Below, piece by piece: positions 48,721-60,090 of a stretch of DNA of 64,000 nt. Source of the DNA: Lepidonotus clava (taxonomy: Eukaryota > Annelida > Polychaeta > Phyllodocida > Polynoidae); assembly GCA_936440205.1 (NCBI GenBank), contig OW387149.1, forward strand, positions 5,538,114-5,602,113, given 5' to 3'. The number at the start of each line of letters is the position of its first letter. The stretch's first letter is position 1. The translations under genes were made by a program, and so were the position numbers. A model generated the notes under the pieces. It saw only the letters and a program-made list of their open reading frames with translations, did no database searches and was not told the origin of the DNA.

Positions 48721-49642
48721 AGATTACATTACTTTCCATTACTTCCTGGCGCCCTCATGATAACGAGTTGATTCGACACGAGGACGACCACTGATACCTT
48801 AACAGTTATTCATAGCCTATCTAAATACATTATTTAAAGAGACCTATTTTTGTGTGCATTTTCTGGTGACGATAGAATGAAAAATGGGTGACAAGTGACA
48901 TTGACATGTGACAGTGACAAGTGTTGCGGGTTGTTGGGGTTTGTCGCCTCCTGTTTTGACAGTCTGTGGTCCCCCTCTTCTCCTACCCCCCCCCCCCCGA
49001 CACATTCCCCGACCCCCTCCCCCCGACACCCACTTCCTACCTTCATACAGGCGTCGCTAGAATACGGCGCCGACAAAAAGGACAACGCGGATCCTCCCAT
49101 ACAAAGGGATGCATCGCTAGCTTCACTTCCCGGCCTGTGTGCAGCACGGCGACGGAGGTTCTACTGCTTGATAGACTTGCTCAATCAAGTAGAAATAAAA
49201 CTTCCAGTGAGAAACGACATTTGATGAGTTGATGTTCTTACGGAAGGTGTGTGGCCGTTTTAAGTCGGAGTCTGGGGACTGTTGTCCAACATATGGAGCT
49301 CTGGATGGCCGGAAGGGGGAGGGAGGGTACCGATGTCGCGTGTCGTTTTTTTATCCCAATATTGCATTTCGAATTTAAGAAATACCTATGTCGCATGTCC
49401 CTACGTGTTTAACCCTCCCTGTCATGTCGTTAAGCCCCCATGTCTCATGTGATGTCGATTATAAGAAATGCCCATGTCGCTGCGTCGATTATACGTATGG
49501 ACTGTATACAAGTCATTACGAGTAGAAAACGTGTATCTGTCTAGATTGTTTGCCTAAAATTAGTATTGTGCCGTGCAATTAAATTTACTGTAAAAGAACA
49601 AAATGCATACTGTAAATATGGGGTTATGTGACTATTGTACAC
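48721..49642. other. Gene-free stretch
   Basis: Poly(C) near 48987-48998. CATGTCGC-type phrases recur at 49330-49480 (CCATGTCGC, CTATGTCGCATG, CATGTCTCATG), a weak dispersed microrepeat. No exon supported. Confidence 0.3.
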
Positions 49643-49863
49643 CACCCCTGTATGTACCGCTCCTCACCGGTGCGTATTCACATGCCGTACTTACCTCTCA
49701 TTTTCAGTATTCTCATCAAATTTGGATTATTGCTAGGACAATGAAATGATTAGGCCTTTAGAAGAACCATAGGGGTCGTCCTCCGGTGGCTTTACGCCCC
49801 ATGGGGATCGTACGAACCCTATGGGTCGTACGGCCTGCCTCGGACGCCCCTGACGGTTCTTCT
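49643..49863. mobile_element. Fold-back module I+II, copy 2 (reverse order)
   Basis: A hairpin II half, TGTATGTACCGCTCCTC (about 49649-49665), is followed about 95 bases later by hairpin I (49760-49863), with AGAAGAACC...GGGGTCGTCC mirrored by GGACGCCCC...GGTTCTTCT. The centre carries CGTACGAACCC and CGTACGG. Confidence 0.65.
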
Positions 49864-50202
49864 TATACATGTTAGTAGGCGTAGGTCTATGGTCTATGTG
49901 TGTTTAAAGTCGGTTTCCTACACTCGTCATTTGCCCCTCCAATGTCCTTCTGACACCCTGTATTTGCCCTTTTTGCGCCCTTACGCCGCATGTCATTTGC
50001 CCCTCATACCCCCACCCCCCCGTCTCGTTAGGTTCGGCTGGCTGCTCGGCCCAAGTTGGCCAAATGAGTTCTTTATGACGCCTCCTCCTGCTCCTTTATG
50101 AGTCAACACTCCATTAACCCATGCCACCTCCACCCCCTTCCCTCTCACAGCATCAGCCAGTCCTCACCCACTAAATGTTGTATAATGTCGGTAAGTCGCG
50201 TT

Positions 50203-50373
50203 GGGGGCCTTCCATTAAGTACGTACTTATCAAGGGAGGGGGGGGTCCAAATTTTATGAAAGTGTGCGTACATTTTTAGTACAAATCCTATGCGTATTTT
50301 TGCCCAAAGGGGATAGGGGCCTGAAATTTTTGAAAATGTGCGTACGTACTAAATGGAAGACCCAATGGGTGAG
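50203..50373. mobile_element. GGCCTTCCATTAAG MITE, copy 2
   Basis: The left end GGGGGCCTTCCATTAAGTAC and the inverse right end GGGTCTTCCATTTAGTACGT form long terminal inverted repeats. It shares TTTAGTACAAATC and ATTTTTG inverse text with 13465-13632. The 171-bp body includes poly(G). Confidence 0.75.
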
Positions 50374-50398
50374 GGCCTGACTTAGTACCGTCCTGCAT

Positions 50399-50510
50399 AG
50401 TGGCGTAGTCGGGGGGGGGGTGTTCCTGGGTGTCTGGAAAATTGAGTCAGAACCCCGTTAGATTTACCAGGAACCCCCCCCCCCCCCCTTGACTTTAGGG
50501 CTGGCTACCG
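50399..50510. mobile_element. GGCGTAGCCAG hAT-like MITE, partial
   Basis: AGTGGCGTAGTC, TTCCTGGGTGTCTGG, ATTTACCAGGAACCCCC and GGGCTGGCTACC match 43459-43637. It has expanded poly(G)/poly(C) runs and lies 26 bases from the previous MITE. Confidence 0.6.
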
Positions 50511-52500
50511 TCCTGTGGGCTATAACCCCCCCCCCCCCGTACGACCCCCCGCGTCCACCCTGGAGCAATCAAGGCCTTAATCCCTTAATCCGCGGAACGT
50601 CTGGCTGAAGCTGGTCGTGAATTAATTAGTAAACGAGGCGCTGGGTGGCCGGTCCTTGGGCGGGAGGGGGGGGGCGCTCCCTCCCCGCCTGAGTGGAAAC
50701 CTAAAACCTGTATTCCACTAGGCCATTGTAACTACTGAACATTTAGTAATTTCTAAAATGTCATTAGAAATATTATAGATACCAATACATGTAACATACC
50801 ATTTGAAGGAGAATTCAAAATCATTTCTAATGATATGTTACATGTGTGTATTTAGCCCATATTTTTAGTGGAGATTTTTAAAATCGGAAGTAAAATCGGC
50901 TAGTGAAATACAGCCTCTAAACGTCTCCTCACGGGCCCAGGACAACAACAGGAGCAGGGGCGAGACAACAGACTCAGCTTAAAGCCTGGCCGCCATTGTT
51001 GTAGTGTCTGATTTCAATGATTCAAAGTGGAAGTTTTTGCCTCTTTGAATTCCTAGTGATTTCACAGAGATGCAGAGCCTTGAGATGAGGGGAGGAGGTC
51101 GGCCCAGCCTTGTCGGGAACGGGGACGGGGCCTCCACGGAGGGGGTCGGGGAGGGGGTAGGGGGATAAGCGAACATAATAAGTGTAAATAGAATCACACC
51201 TTTCATCACATTGGGGCTTAGGGGTGGTCACATAAAAGAAACAAATGATTAGGAGAGCATATTATTATCATGTTTTTTGGAACTCCAGTTTATTAGTTTT
51301 TTTGTTTTTTTGTTTTTTTGTTTGTTTGTTTTTTAGATTTTTACACATTCTAAAGCAATTACCCAGATAAGAAGATATAGGCCTAAATTCATATGCTACC
51401 AAACTACAACCCCGCCTCTCACCTCCAGACCCTATCAAAAATATTATAGGGACTCGTTGACCCAATACTCAGGGTTTATAAATTAGACCATTGTAATTAA
51501 ACAAACTGGAAAAGTTGCGAAAATTAAAAAAGGAGAGGGGTCGAAAGATTAACATATCGCCTATAGGGATTTGAGCTTTGGGAGTTCATGTTAAGGTATA
51601 ATTACACATGGGACTTTCAGGACAAGGTACAGTAGCGTACAACCCCCCCCCCCCTCTCCTCTTCCCCCTCCTCCCACAGACAGTTTCACCCCCTAGCCCC
51701 TAAGCCCAGCGCTGTGACTGCGCATGACCAATATGGCCGCCCCCGCCATGGCAACAAGCGTCACCTGACGCCAAGGTAACGATTCACAATGATTTAATGT
51801 GACTTTGATAGGCGCCGCCCAGCCCTGCGGTATTTAGACAATTACCTGCTATTGGATTCGCCCTAGGAGGCCGGCCCCTCTCCCGCCAATTAGGATTCAG
51901 GGCCCGGCCACCGCCTGATATTTCACCTGCGACATCGGATACAAATATTGGCGGCGGCCATTATTGCCCGGCCATGACCAGATTAGCCGGGTGCGGGGCA
52001 CTGATCGGGGGAGGGGGACGGCAGGCCCGTAGATGGGGTGGGGGGGGGGGGAGCTAAAATATCCGACCGAACCCCCCCCCCCCCCCCCCCGCATTAAAGC
52101 TACTTTTACCTTTTTTCCTCAAAAACGCATATTTTTCAATTATAATACCATTATGGATACATTGTGGTCAAAAGAATAAATTGGAATGTGTAATACACAA
52201 ATTGTTCAAAATGTGTTCATAGGATCTACATATGCGTAAAATGCGCGAAATATAGCAATGCGGGAAAACTGGGAACCGTCCTAAAAAAAATCCTTCTTTG
52301 AAAAAAGCTGGCTACGGACCTGGATGGCCTCAACTAGCGCTGCCTGATGCACCACGGGACAGGGGACAGCCTTTCGTGATCAAGCACTCCCGCCCAAAGT
52401 GGATTCAGATCGTAAAATAAGTATTTCTCTCATCACTTGTAATTGTCACTGTGTGGCCACCCCCTGGACGGGACCGGAGAGATGGTGGGATGTGGCAGGG
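50511..52500. other. Gene-free stretch with poly(C), T-rich repeat and GC-rich blocks
   Basis: GTTTTTTT is repeated three to four times at 51297-51332. Poly(C) runs lie at 50528-50539, 51642-51653 and 52073-52090. GCGCATGACC and GCCATGGCAACAAGCG (51720-51760) recall NRF1 and half X-box motifs. AT-rich inverted text near 50750-50830 (AATTTCTAAAATGTCATTAG against ATTTCTAATGATATG) may be an old MITE. No exon supported. Confidence 0.3.
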
Positions 52501-52512
52501 CCATAAAACACA

Positions 52513-52660
52513 GCGCATGCGCGGCCCTGACGTCTGCCGGCCGCGCGTCGAGTGGACACGACTTGATTTATCGGTGACCTCTGATGAAGGTCAAGGTCAG
52601 ACCTGATCCAGCTGTGACCTTGAGTGGGTCTGAGAGTGACCTTGGTGGGGCGGAGGTCAG
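52513..52660. promoter_or_regulatory. NRF1 site and cluster of ERR/NR5A half-sites
   Basis: GCGCATGCGC (52513-52522) is a full NRF1 palindrome, followed by CTGACGTC. Nuclear receptor half-sites follow: TGACCT (52575-52580), AAGGTCA (52587-52593) overlapping TCAAGGTCA (52591-52599), TGACCTTGA (52615-52623), TGACCTTGG (52637-52645) and AGGTCA (52654-52659). TCAAGGTCA occurs once per strand in perfect form. That is six half-sites in 85 bases. Confidence 0.55.
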
Positions 52661-52799
52661 GGGCGGGGGTAATGGACGGTGGGGTGGGGGGGGTGAGAGG
52701 GGGGTCGTCGGCCGGTGAGGGGCTGGTTTTGTGATGAATGCCTATTCATCCAAATACGTAAAGAGACCAAAATAAGAAAAAGTAAGGTAATATGACAAA

Positions 52800-53122
52800 A
52801 AGTATACATGTTAATAAAAGGAACGAAAGTGTAAAGGAACGAAAGTGTAAAGGAACGAAAGTGTAAAAGCCTGAAAAAGAGGCCCGAATATGTAAAGGAA
52901 CGAAAGTGTAAAGGAACGAAACCCGGAAAGATGTAAACCGGAAGTGATATGTAAACCGGAAACGAGAATGTAAACCGGAAGTGACGTCAGTTGTAGACCA
53001 CGTGACCAAAAGCAGCCAATCAGGGCTAACCTCTAGGGTATATAAAGGGGCGGTGAGGCCCGAATAAACAGAGTTCTTTAACAGTTCTCCTTGTGTCCAG
53101 ACGTGTCTTCTTCCCTTAAACA
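52800..53122 (+). promoter_or_regulatory. TATA promoter module with ETS-CRE composite; possible solo LTR
   Basis: Four to five AAAGGAACGAAAGTGT repeats (52818-52915) lead to three AAACCGGAA ETS sites. The last forms CCGGAAGTGACGTCA (52975-52989), an ETS-CRE composite. Then come CACGTG (52999-53004), CCAAT (53016-53020), TATATAAA (53039-53046) and AATAAA (53063-53068). A poly(A) signal some twenty bases after a TATA box, followed by TTCTCCTTGTGTCC-like text and a terminal CA at 53121-53122, is typical of an LTR. No partner LTR, primer-binding site or target duplication was found, so a solo LTR fossil or a host promoter are both open. Confidence 0.5.
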
Positions 53123-54280
53123 ACCGCTGAGATGAGCCGATACGAGTTAATTAACCAGAAGTTCGAGTAAAATAGTAGAAGTTCGAGACAAATAGGCGAA
53201 ACTTAGGACGGGGGCCCGAGGAACGGGAACGAGGAACGGAGGACCGAGGTAGGGTGCGAAGGCCCGAAACCGTCCCGGATGGGGTCCCGGAAGCGTAGGC
53301 ACGGAACGGCACGAAGGCCTGAAACGCGGAATGAAGACCCGAAGTCCGCGGGGACGACGGCGCGGCTGGTTTGGCCCCACGCTACCAAACAATAGGCGAC
53401 CGTCGGCCCGACGACCCCGCGGACTGGAATCCGGGGTGGACCGCCCTGTCGAGGTGAACACCGACCTGGGAGATAGAGCGAGACGAACCGCGGCTCCCCC
53501 TTACCCCCACCATATTTTCCCTCCCCCGCAGTCCTCCGTCTGACACCGAGCACTGATTCCCGACCGATTCACTCAGCCCCCCCTCGTGCGCGAGGCACGA
53601 CTCTAAAAACATCACATCTCGGTTCCTTGCCCGGATTCTCCGTCCGCCCGAGACCCGAACAATTCCCACGTTCCTCTGCTGTAGGAATCGGCAACCCCGC
53701 CCTACCAGAGAACGTCACAGTTTGATACACCGTCATCCAATATCTTATTTCAATTTTGATATCTAACAGTTTGAGATAGAGAGGCAATATAAAATAGAAC
53801 TGAAGGAGGTCTCGAAAAGTTAATGACACTATATTTAAGTGTGAGGCTAGGAATTTCCCTGTACAGGCAAACAACTTCAGAGAAATCTGGAAACTCTTAG
53901 CTTTCGTGATAGTTAGAAATACGTTTTGATAGTATCGCTGTAATATATCCAAATACAAATCGTTACGGCTGGGAGAAGACAGGTGCCTATTAATATTAGA
54001 GCGCAATGCCTCCCCCGGGATTGATACGAAATGACCGCACCCAACCACTCACCGTCTACTGATGTATCTTTTTATATAAAATTGCGTAAGACTGCATTAC
54101 ACAATTTAGGACACAATATGATTATATATCAAAATACATATAATGTATTATATGTCCACATATATATCATATAAAAGATATACATCTAGTTACACCGGTG
54201 GTCTATTCTGTTGTTGAGCGCATGTCAAGGCGGACCGCAGTTGTCCTTTTACTGGTCGGGCCTGATGTGTGTGTGTGTGT
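53123..54280. other. Gene-free stretch downstream of the TATA module
   Basis: A 12-codon frame MSRYELINQKFE begins at 53132 and stops. 53200-53480 is CpG-rich with many CCCGAA/GGAACG phrases. 53690-54060 is AT-rich and 54060-54200 very AT-rich. The 159-codon minus-strand frame at 53569-54048 has no recognised homology. Confidence 0.3.
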
Positions 54281-54717
54281 GGGGGGGGGGGGGGGCACTG
54301 ACTCTTTGAAGGTTACTACCCACTGCCAAACTACTGCCCCCACTTTTTGTGACTAACCACTCCTGAATTTTAGTTGACTGCCCCTTGTTTTGGGGTGACA
54401 CTGCCCCCCCCCCCCTAACCCCCCGATTCCAGGTCTGTCAATACCAGAAAATATACAGAAATCCCCAAAACTGTTTAGGAAAACTTCTGATAATGTTCTA
54501 TTAGTGTTTTTTTCCCTTTAAAATAAAGCACCAATAAGGCTAAATTGAAAGTTATTGCCCTTATATTGTTCTATTTAAGCAGGTCACCTCCCCCCTTTTT
54601 TGCCCCAAAAGTGGTTGATGGCCCCTCAATTTTGACGTGCATCGGCCCTGCTTCAGGGGTCCGTTTAATAATGGGTACCTACTGAAGATGCAGTGCCCCC
54701 CCCCCCCCCCCCCCCCC
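54281..54717. mobile_element. Poly(G)-ended MITE, copy C (related)
   Basis: A run of 15 G followed by CACTGACTCTTTGAAGG on the left is mirrored by GGGTACCTACTGAAGATGCA, then GTG and a long poly(C) run, on the right. It shares ATGGGTACC and the G-run plus CACT end with copies A and B. The interior has ACTGCCCCC phrases and an AT-rich core. Confidence 0.55.
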
Positions 54718-55844
54718 CGCGGGGGAGGATGGTCAGCCCGGCCTGAGTGGTCAGCAACCCCCCCCCCCCCGACCTCCCACAGGGTCAAGTGTCCCCCTCG
54801 GGAGGCCGCGAATTACAAGAAGATTCCGGCCAAAAATCTGAAGATCTGATTTCGGAGTGTCTCAGTAATTATTGACCAGAGGGGAGTGGGTGGCGGGGCT
54901 GGGGAGGGCTTAGTGCCGGCCCTAACGGAGAAGGACTCCGCTCACCGCCCGGCTCCACCGACACAGCACGCAGCACCGCGGCCGGCATCACACATCACAC
55001 TGCCCCTGTCAAGACACCTTCTGCAGCTCTGTAAACACGTTGAACGTTCTCTGTATTTACTAGGCGGTATCAAATCTAGCTGTAGTGGAGGTATGATATA
55101 TAATGATTGAAGACAAAGCAAAGGTTGGGCGGACGGATTCCCGGCAATAATATAGCATTTATTCATAACGGGGAGCCAAATCAGGCCAACATTGTAAACC
55201 AAAAATAATAAAAACCGAAGGTAGACAAGGTGATGCGAGTTCTGTCCATGCCCATCATCCCATTAAGTTCTCTGTCTGGTGTTCTTCATTTAAGAGGCCC
55301 GGGTTATAACCCATATTTGAATTTTTTTTTCTATGTCCTTAGAAGGGCGTGATTCTACAGATTTGTGAGCGCCCCCACCTTCAGGGTCACCGTGCTTCGC
55401 GGAACCCCGCAGGCTCCCGTCTGTCGTAAGAAGGCGACAGTGATGGAAATAGCTGTCAAATAAAGCTGCTGATATTTGAAAAACAAATTCAACATTTTAT
55501 TTTCTTGCCGAGGTTTAAAAAATCAGCATCTAATGTTATGCCAAGTGTTAAGTGTTTTAACTAATTTTGGTGATCGAAAACAGATTAGGTTTCCCCTCTT
55601 CCCTCACTGCATCCCTATAACAATGGGGGAACAGCGAGGCAGAACACATTTATCTTCACAACTGTCGGCACCCTTTGACGAAGGCTTGCACGTGAATTAA
55701 CGACGGTAATACAAATGTGCCGATTAAAGGGCGATAGATTTGGGAATCTCCCGTAGTTTTTCCAATGTGATGTAAAAATTACAGCTTGAAGTAAATCTTT
55801 GCTGCTTAGTCTGTATGAGAGGACATTATTGAAAACAGACTACT
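54718..55844. other. Gene-free stretch
   Basis: A GC-rich start (54718-54980), then AT-rich. No exon or repeat that I can support. Confidence 0.25.
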
Positions 55845-55846
55845 TA

Positions 55847-56856
55847 CACTGTAAAAATGACGTTAGAATTTAAACATGTTAAGGGGCTGAACATGTTTAG
55901 AATCTAAACACAAGAAGTCTCATGTCTTTAAAAGCTAAGCACTTGTAATTCCTAAACATGTATGGATTAGATATGTTTAGAATATAAACATGTGAAATTG
56001 AAGGTGTTTAAAACCTAAACACTTTCTACTTCTAAATGTGTGTTCGATTAGATATGCTTAGAATCTGAACGCATGAAATTGCAGGTGTTTAAAACCTAAA
56101 CACTTTCTACTTCTAAACATGTATTGGATTTACCATGTGTGTAGTAAATCTGTCCTCCACCAGGTGACACTGTATGCCAATGCTCTGTAGTTCTTAGGGA
56201 TTTCTTCTAAATGTTGATAAAAATTCATTATATAAAAAAAGGAACTGTAGAGTGCTTAAGAAATGTTTATGTAATACATTAGAAGTATTTTGAGTTTAAT
56301 GCAAATTATCTTGTTTGTGGCTTTGAAGATGTTCTTTGTTTAGAAACCTTTTCCATATGCAGACAGACATAGGGACTAGGGTATGAGTCTAAAAGTTCTG
56401 GGACCCACTAGAGATAGATAAACCCTATCTCAGTTCAGAGGTCAATTCTGCATTTCTCCATGCATAATATATAAAGAGGTTTAACTCTAGGCTTGAATTT
56501 TACCTCATTGTTGATCAATTGAGATCAGGAAACATGTTCTCTCTAAATTGTAGGTACATAACATTCCAGAATAACATGAGTTAAAATCAACAAAGAAATT
56601 GATTTTATTGACTTAAATGCCATATAGTCTAAATACTTTGAAGCTATAAGTTGTTTGCTAAACAATCATTTAGACTACAAACACATTGAAGACCTAAACA
56701 CTTCAAGGTAAACACCTAAACATCACACATTTCTAAACACTTAACCCTAAACACCAATAATTTAAACATGTTTTTTTGGAAATAAAGTGTTCCAAAACTG
56801 GATGCGGCAAAGTGTTTAGGAAAGTGTTTAGGTTCTAAACACGTGTTTTAACAGTG
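55847..56856. mobile_element. CACTG-ended inverted-repeat element, about 1 kb
   Basis: CACTGTAAAAATGACG on the left and the inverse right end CACTGTTAAAACACGTG are terminal inverted repeats, flanked by TA on both sides (55845-55846 and 56857-56858). GTGTTTAAAACCTAAACACT with TTTCTACTTCTAAA following is repeated with a period of 81 bases at about 56003 and 56084. TTTAGAATCTAAACA-type mini-palindromes recur near both ends. TA duplication suits Tc1/mariner-like elements; the family is not certain and no transposase is encoded. Confidence 0.75.
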
Positions 56857-56858
56857 TA

Positions 56859-58560
56859 GTTATGTTTCATCTTTCCTTTACATGACATTTATTCTTTTAA
56901 TTTCTATTTCTGAATCATCATCACATACAATCGTGTGCTTTTCATGATAACAAATTTAACCACCAACAATCAACATAAAAACACAACTACGTACATAATA
57001 TAATCATGATCGTCAATAATCTTCATCCTATGTACTTCATACGGCCAAATATAACATACACTAGTATATCATATGCACAAAGTAGTGGGCCCAGATATTT
57101 CATAAAGATCACGTGGTCAAAATTAAACTCTTCTGGGATCGAACGGAGCAGTGCTGCCTAGGGCATTAAGGTGATGAAAGCTCGCTCGGCGTCTGCCTCG
57201 TGTTAAGGGGGCCGGCTTTGCTTAATCCCTGAAGGCCTCAATAAGTTTTCCATTTTGCAGCATAGACTAGGTATTTCCAGGAAAATAAGATCACTAAACC
57301 CATAGGCGAAAAGCCATTTGTAAATGCGCACCTTCCCCCTTGTTTGTTTTCATGTCTGTTCTTTAGGAATTCATTATGTTGAATGTTCAGAGACTTTCCT
57401 TATTTGTGTAAGTAAATGAGCATGGCGGACTAGGAATATAGAATTTCTCGATTAGGTCGGGAACGCGCGAGATCAGCCCGTGAAAGTGAAAAGGCCGCCC
57501 CTGGGGGAGTTGACGCAGGCGCAGAGGGCGCTGTTTGTACTGGCCGGCCCTAATGACGGCCGCCCCCGGCAGGGGGCGCGCCGAGCACGGGACGCCCGGC
57601 GTCCGGGAATCAAAGGGTCGGCGTGTTTGGAGGGGCCTCTGGGGGGCGGGCGGGGGGTGGGAAGGGGGAGGAGGGGGTTCCCGCTCCCGGCGACTCTCAA
57701 CAGGAAATCTTCATGGTCCATTACTTCGTGATCTCGCCGCTAAGAGGGCGCCCCAAGACATGGATCAAGGGATCGAGTGGGATTGGGCGCGGGGTGAGGA
57801 GGGGGGTGGTGAGGTGAGGAGGGGTGGCAGGGCCGACACCTTTATTGACTCTGGACCATTGTCAGGTCGGCCTGACGTGAACTGACGTGGCCTGATGTGG
57901 TCTGTCATATTACCACTTCTACCCGTTAACAACACTATATGGACGGCCTGATGGGCCCTGGCTGTATGTATGTATACGAAATGTTGTCAACACTGTAACG
58001 GCATGGTACATCTACTATAATAAGAAAACACTGTACCGGGGTATGAGATCTTGAAGTTCGTGATTGATGACAGTTTACAAAAGCTTTCAGGCTGAGGTTA
58101 GACATGACATTAAATATGAAAAAAAAAGAGCAACATGCAAGAATCTTCTTAACTTTATTAAAAGGCGATCCTCCGGGAGCCTTTTACTGGGCCTTAAGTC
58201 ACTTGCAACAGTTGTGATGTCACAAAAGACCTTTTTGGACAGTGGTTTTCCTATAGTATTGGCTGTCTGTAATGTCATTTTGTCACCAAATTCGGAGGTA
58301 AAGTTTACTGTACAATTTTATTGAAAACATAAAAGCACTATTGGAAAACACTTCAACGTTTGAACTTGGGCATACTGAAACAAACTATTTTCTCAAAGCA
58401 TGATAAATGAGCCTTTTTTGTTAGTGAATTTAAATGTTCTTGCTGCTTTTATGTTAGCATTTCCAGGTTTCAGTAGATCAAAGGCCCAGACTGTTTATCA
58501 ACAATTAGGAAGGCATGTGTGTTAATTGATCTAGCACATGATGCCCTTGGGGGCAATTGA
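56859..58560. other. Gene-free stretch with a CpG-rich block and CTCF-like site
   Basis: 57470-57890 is CG- and G-rich. CCGGCAGGGGGCGC (57566-57579, plus) matches 13 of 14 CTCF core positions. Frames there overlap on three registers and are not convincing. 56860-57460 and 57900-58560 are AT-rich with nothing recognised. Confidence 0.35.
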
Positions 58561-58565
58561 TCTGG

Positions 58566-58735
58566 CACATGTTGCCCCTGGGGCATGGGTGTTTTACTGA
58601 TGCTTACACTGTTTATCTTATACAAACAATTACCCTAGTGAATCTAGCACATGTTGCCCTCTGGGCATGGTTGTTTTACTGATGCTTACACTGTTTATCT
58701 TATACAAACAATGACCCTAGTGAATGGTCTTTTGG
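58566..58735 (+). repeat. Tandem duplication, 82-bp unit, two copies
   Basis: CACATGTTGCCC begins copies at 58566 and 58648. GTTTTACTGATGCTTACACT and TTATCTTATACAAACAAT are identical in both. A third partial start, GCACATGATGCCC, precedes the first copy. Confidence 0.85.
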
Positions 58736-58739
58736 TAAA

Positions 58740-59497
58740 CATGTATACTGAAAATAACTTAGATGAAACAACCAAATCAACCAATACAGTTTACTTATCT
58801 AACTACTTTGCATGGTTTTGACATGTGAAATTTGTTGGTTTGTTTCTACTTTTTCATAAGCCCAAGCACCCAGAAAATTATCACAATTTTTTAAATCCCC
58901 TAACTTTAATTGGTAACCCAGGAAAATTAAATAGAGTTATTTTAAAGTTACATGAATTGATCCACAAAAGAATTAATCTGTGATCTTGTAAATATGCAAA
59001 GTGTTAGACCTTGAGGTCAGTAAAAACTACCAAAAAAAAAAATCACCTATCCTTTTTGTTTGCCCAGGAAAATTTTCAAAATTTTGTATTGATTTAAAAT
59101 TATGATAAAAAATTGAGTCCAAACCCTAGATACAGGGATCGCCGATTGGGTAGCTAGGCTATTAGATGGCCGGGCTCGTGCTTCTTGTGTAATGGTTGTA
59201 AACTCAAAAAAAAAAACCACTTCTCAATGCTCTACCTATTTAAGACATTGTTTAGGTGACCATCTCCCTCTGATCATTCAGCGACCTTCGGATGTCCCCA
59301 GCGGTGCTTCTTATGTAAGTACTGTGGGGTATTGTCGATTCGTGTACGTACCGGTATTAAGTTATATATTGCTGGTACATGGTATTGGAAATTGGTAATT
59401 CCAATTGTAGAACGAGTAATATAGATTCATTCTATATCACGATTCCAACCGCAACACCTTAGTATTGTCCTTCCCTCTTCAAAGCAGGCGAAGAAAG
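58740..59497. other. Gene-free AT-rich stretch
   Basis: No exon, transposon or tandem repeat that I can support. A-runs lie near 59030-59042 and 59206-59216. Confidence 0.25.
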
Positions 59498-59705
59498 AAT
59501 CCGTTATTGCCATGGAGGGCAATAATATCAGTCTGTGAATGTAAGTGACCATTTTTGCGTTGTCAGTAAAACTGTTCCACATTTTTCAGCTGAATTGATA
59601 TAAATGAAGTTAAGATTGTGTACACACTCAACAATTGTTATTGCCCTGGTTTACACTGCCAAGGGCTTTATCCGAGACATAGGTGTGTGTAAACTGTGCC
59701 CCCTT
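59498..59705. mobile_element. Dispersed repeat (TTATTGCC family), copy 2
   Basis: It matches 29285-29512 with GTTATTGCC, GGGCAATAAT, GTCTGTGAATG, TTTTGCGTTGTCAG, AATTGATATAAAT and CAATTGTTATTGCCC in order. It directly precedes the SINE. Confidence 0.6.
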
Positions 59706-59715
59706 TTCTGTTACA

Positions 59716-60090
59716 AGACTCGGTAGGTCAGTTGGTAAAGCCCACATGTAGGAGAGGTTGTAGGTTCAAATCTCAGCCAAGTTACATTATGAACTTTAAA
59801 AACGGTAGTGGTTGCTGCTTACCTGGCACTCGGTACCTTGCAAATCAGAACCACAAAACTTGACAGCTTGATTGGCCCGATGTCAGTATAATGTGACTGG
59901 GTGAGATATCATGTGGGCCAATGACATGATATCTCAGTGAGACAACGTTATAAAAAGGGCACTGAGTCCCACTGCTACATATAGGCACCTCCTTATAGAT
60001 CTAGTCACCATCACCGCCCTTCATATGATCTAGGTAGTTAATGGGGACATAAAGACACCAATAACCAACGAACCAACCTTTTTCTGAACT
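59716..60090 (+). mobile_element. tRNA-derived SINE
   Basis: TAGGTCAGTTGG (59724-59735) fits the RNA polymerase III A box and GGTTCAAATCT (59763-59773) the B box, at tRNA spacing. The tRNA-like part is followed by a conserved-looking body with a perfect 13-base-arm hairpin, TGAGATATCATGT (59902-59914) against 59924-59936. The 3-prime tail is ACCAATAACC...ACCAACC. The tail and the TCAGTATAATGTGACTGGG phrase resemble molluscan SINEs I remember. Confidence 0.75.

Noticed and set aside
53569-54048. 159-codon minus-strand frame
   Set aside because: It spans a sharp composition change, shows no recognisable domain and has no supporting splice or start signals.
59716-59790. A functional tRNA gene
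   Set aside because: A and B boxes are present, but the cloverleaf stems do not pair well and the sequence runs straight into a SINE body.
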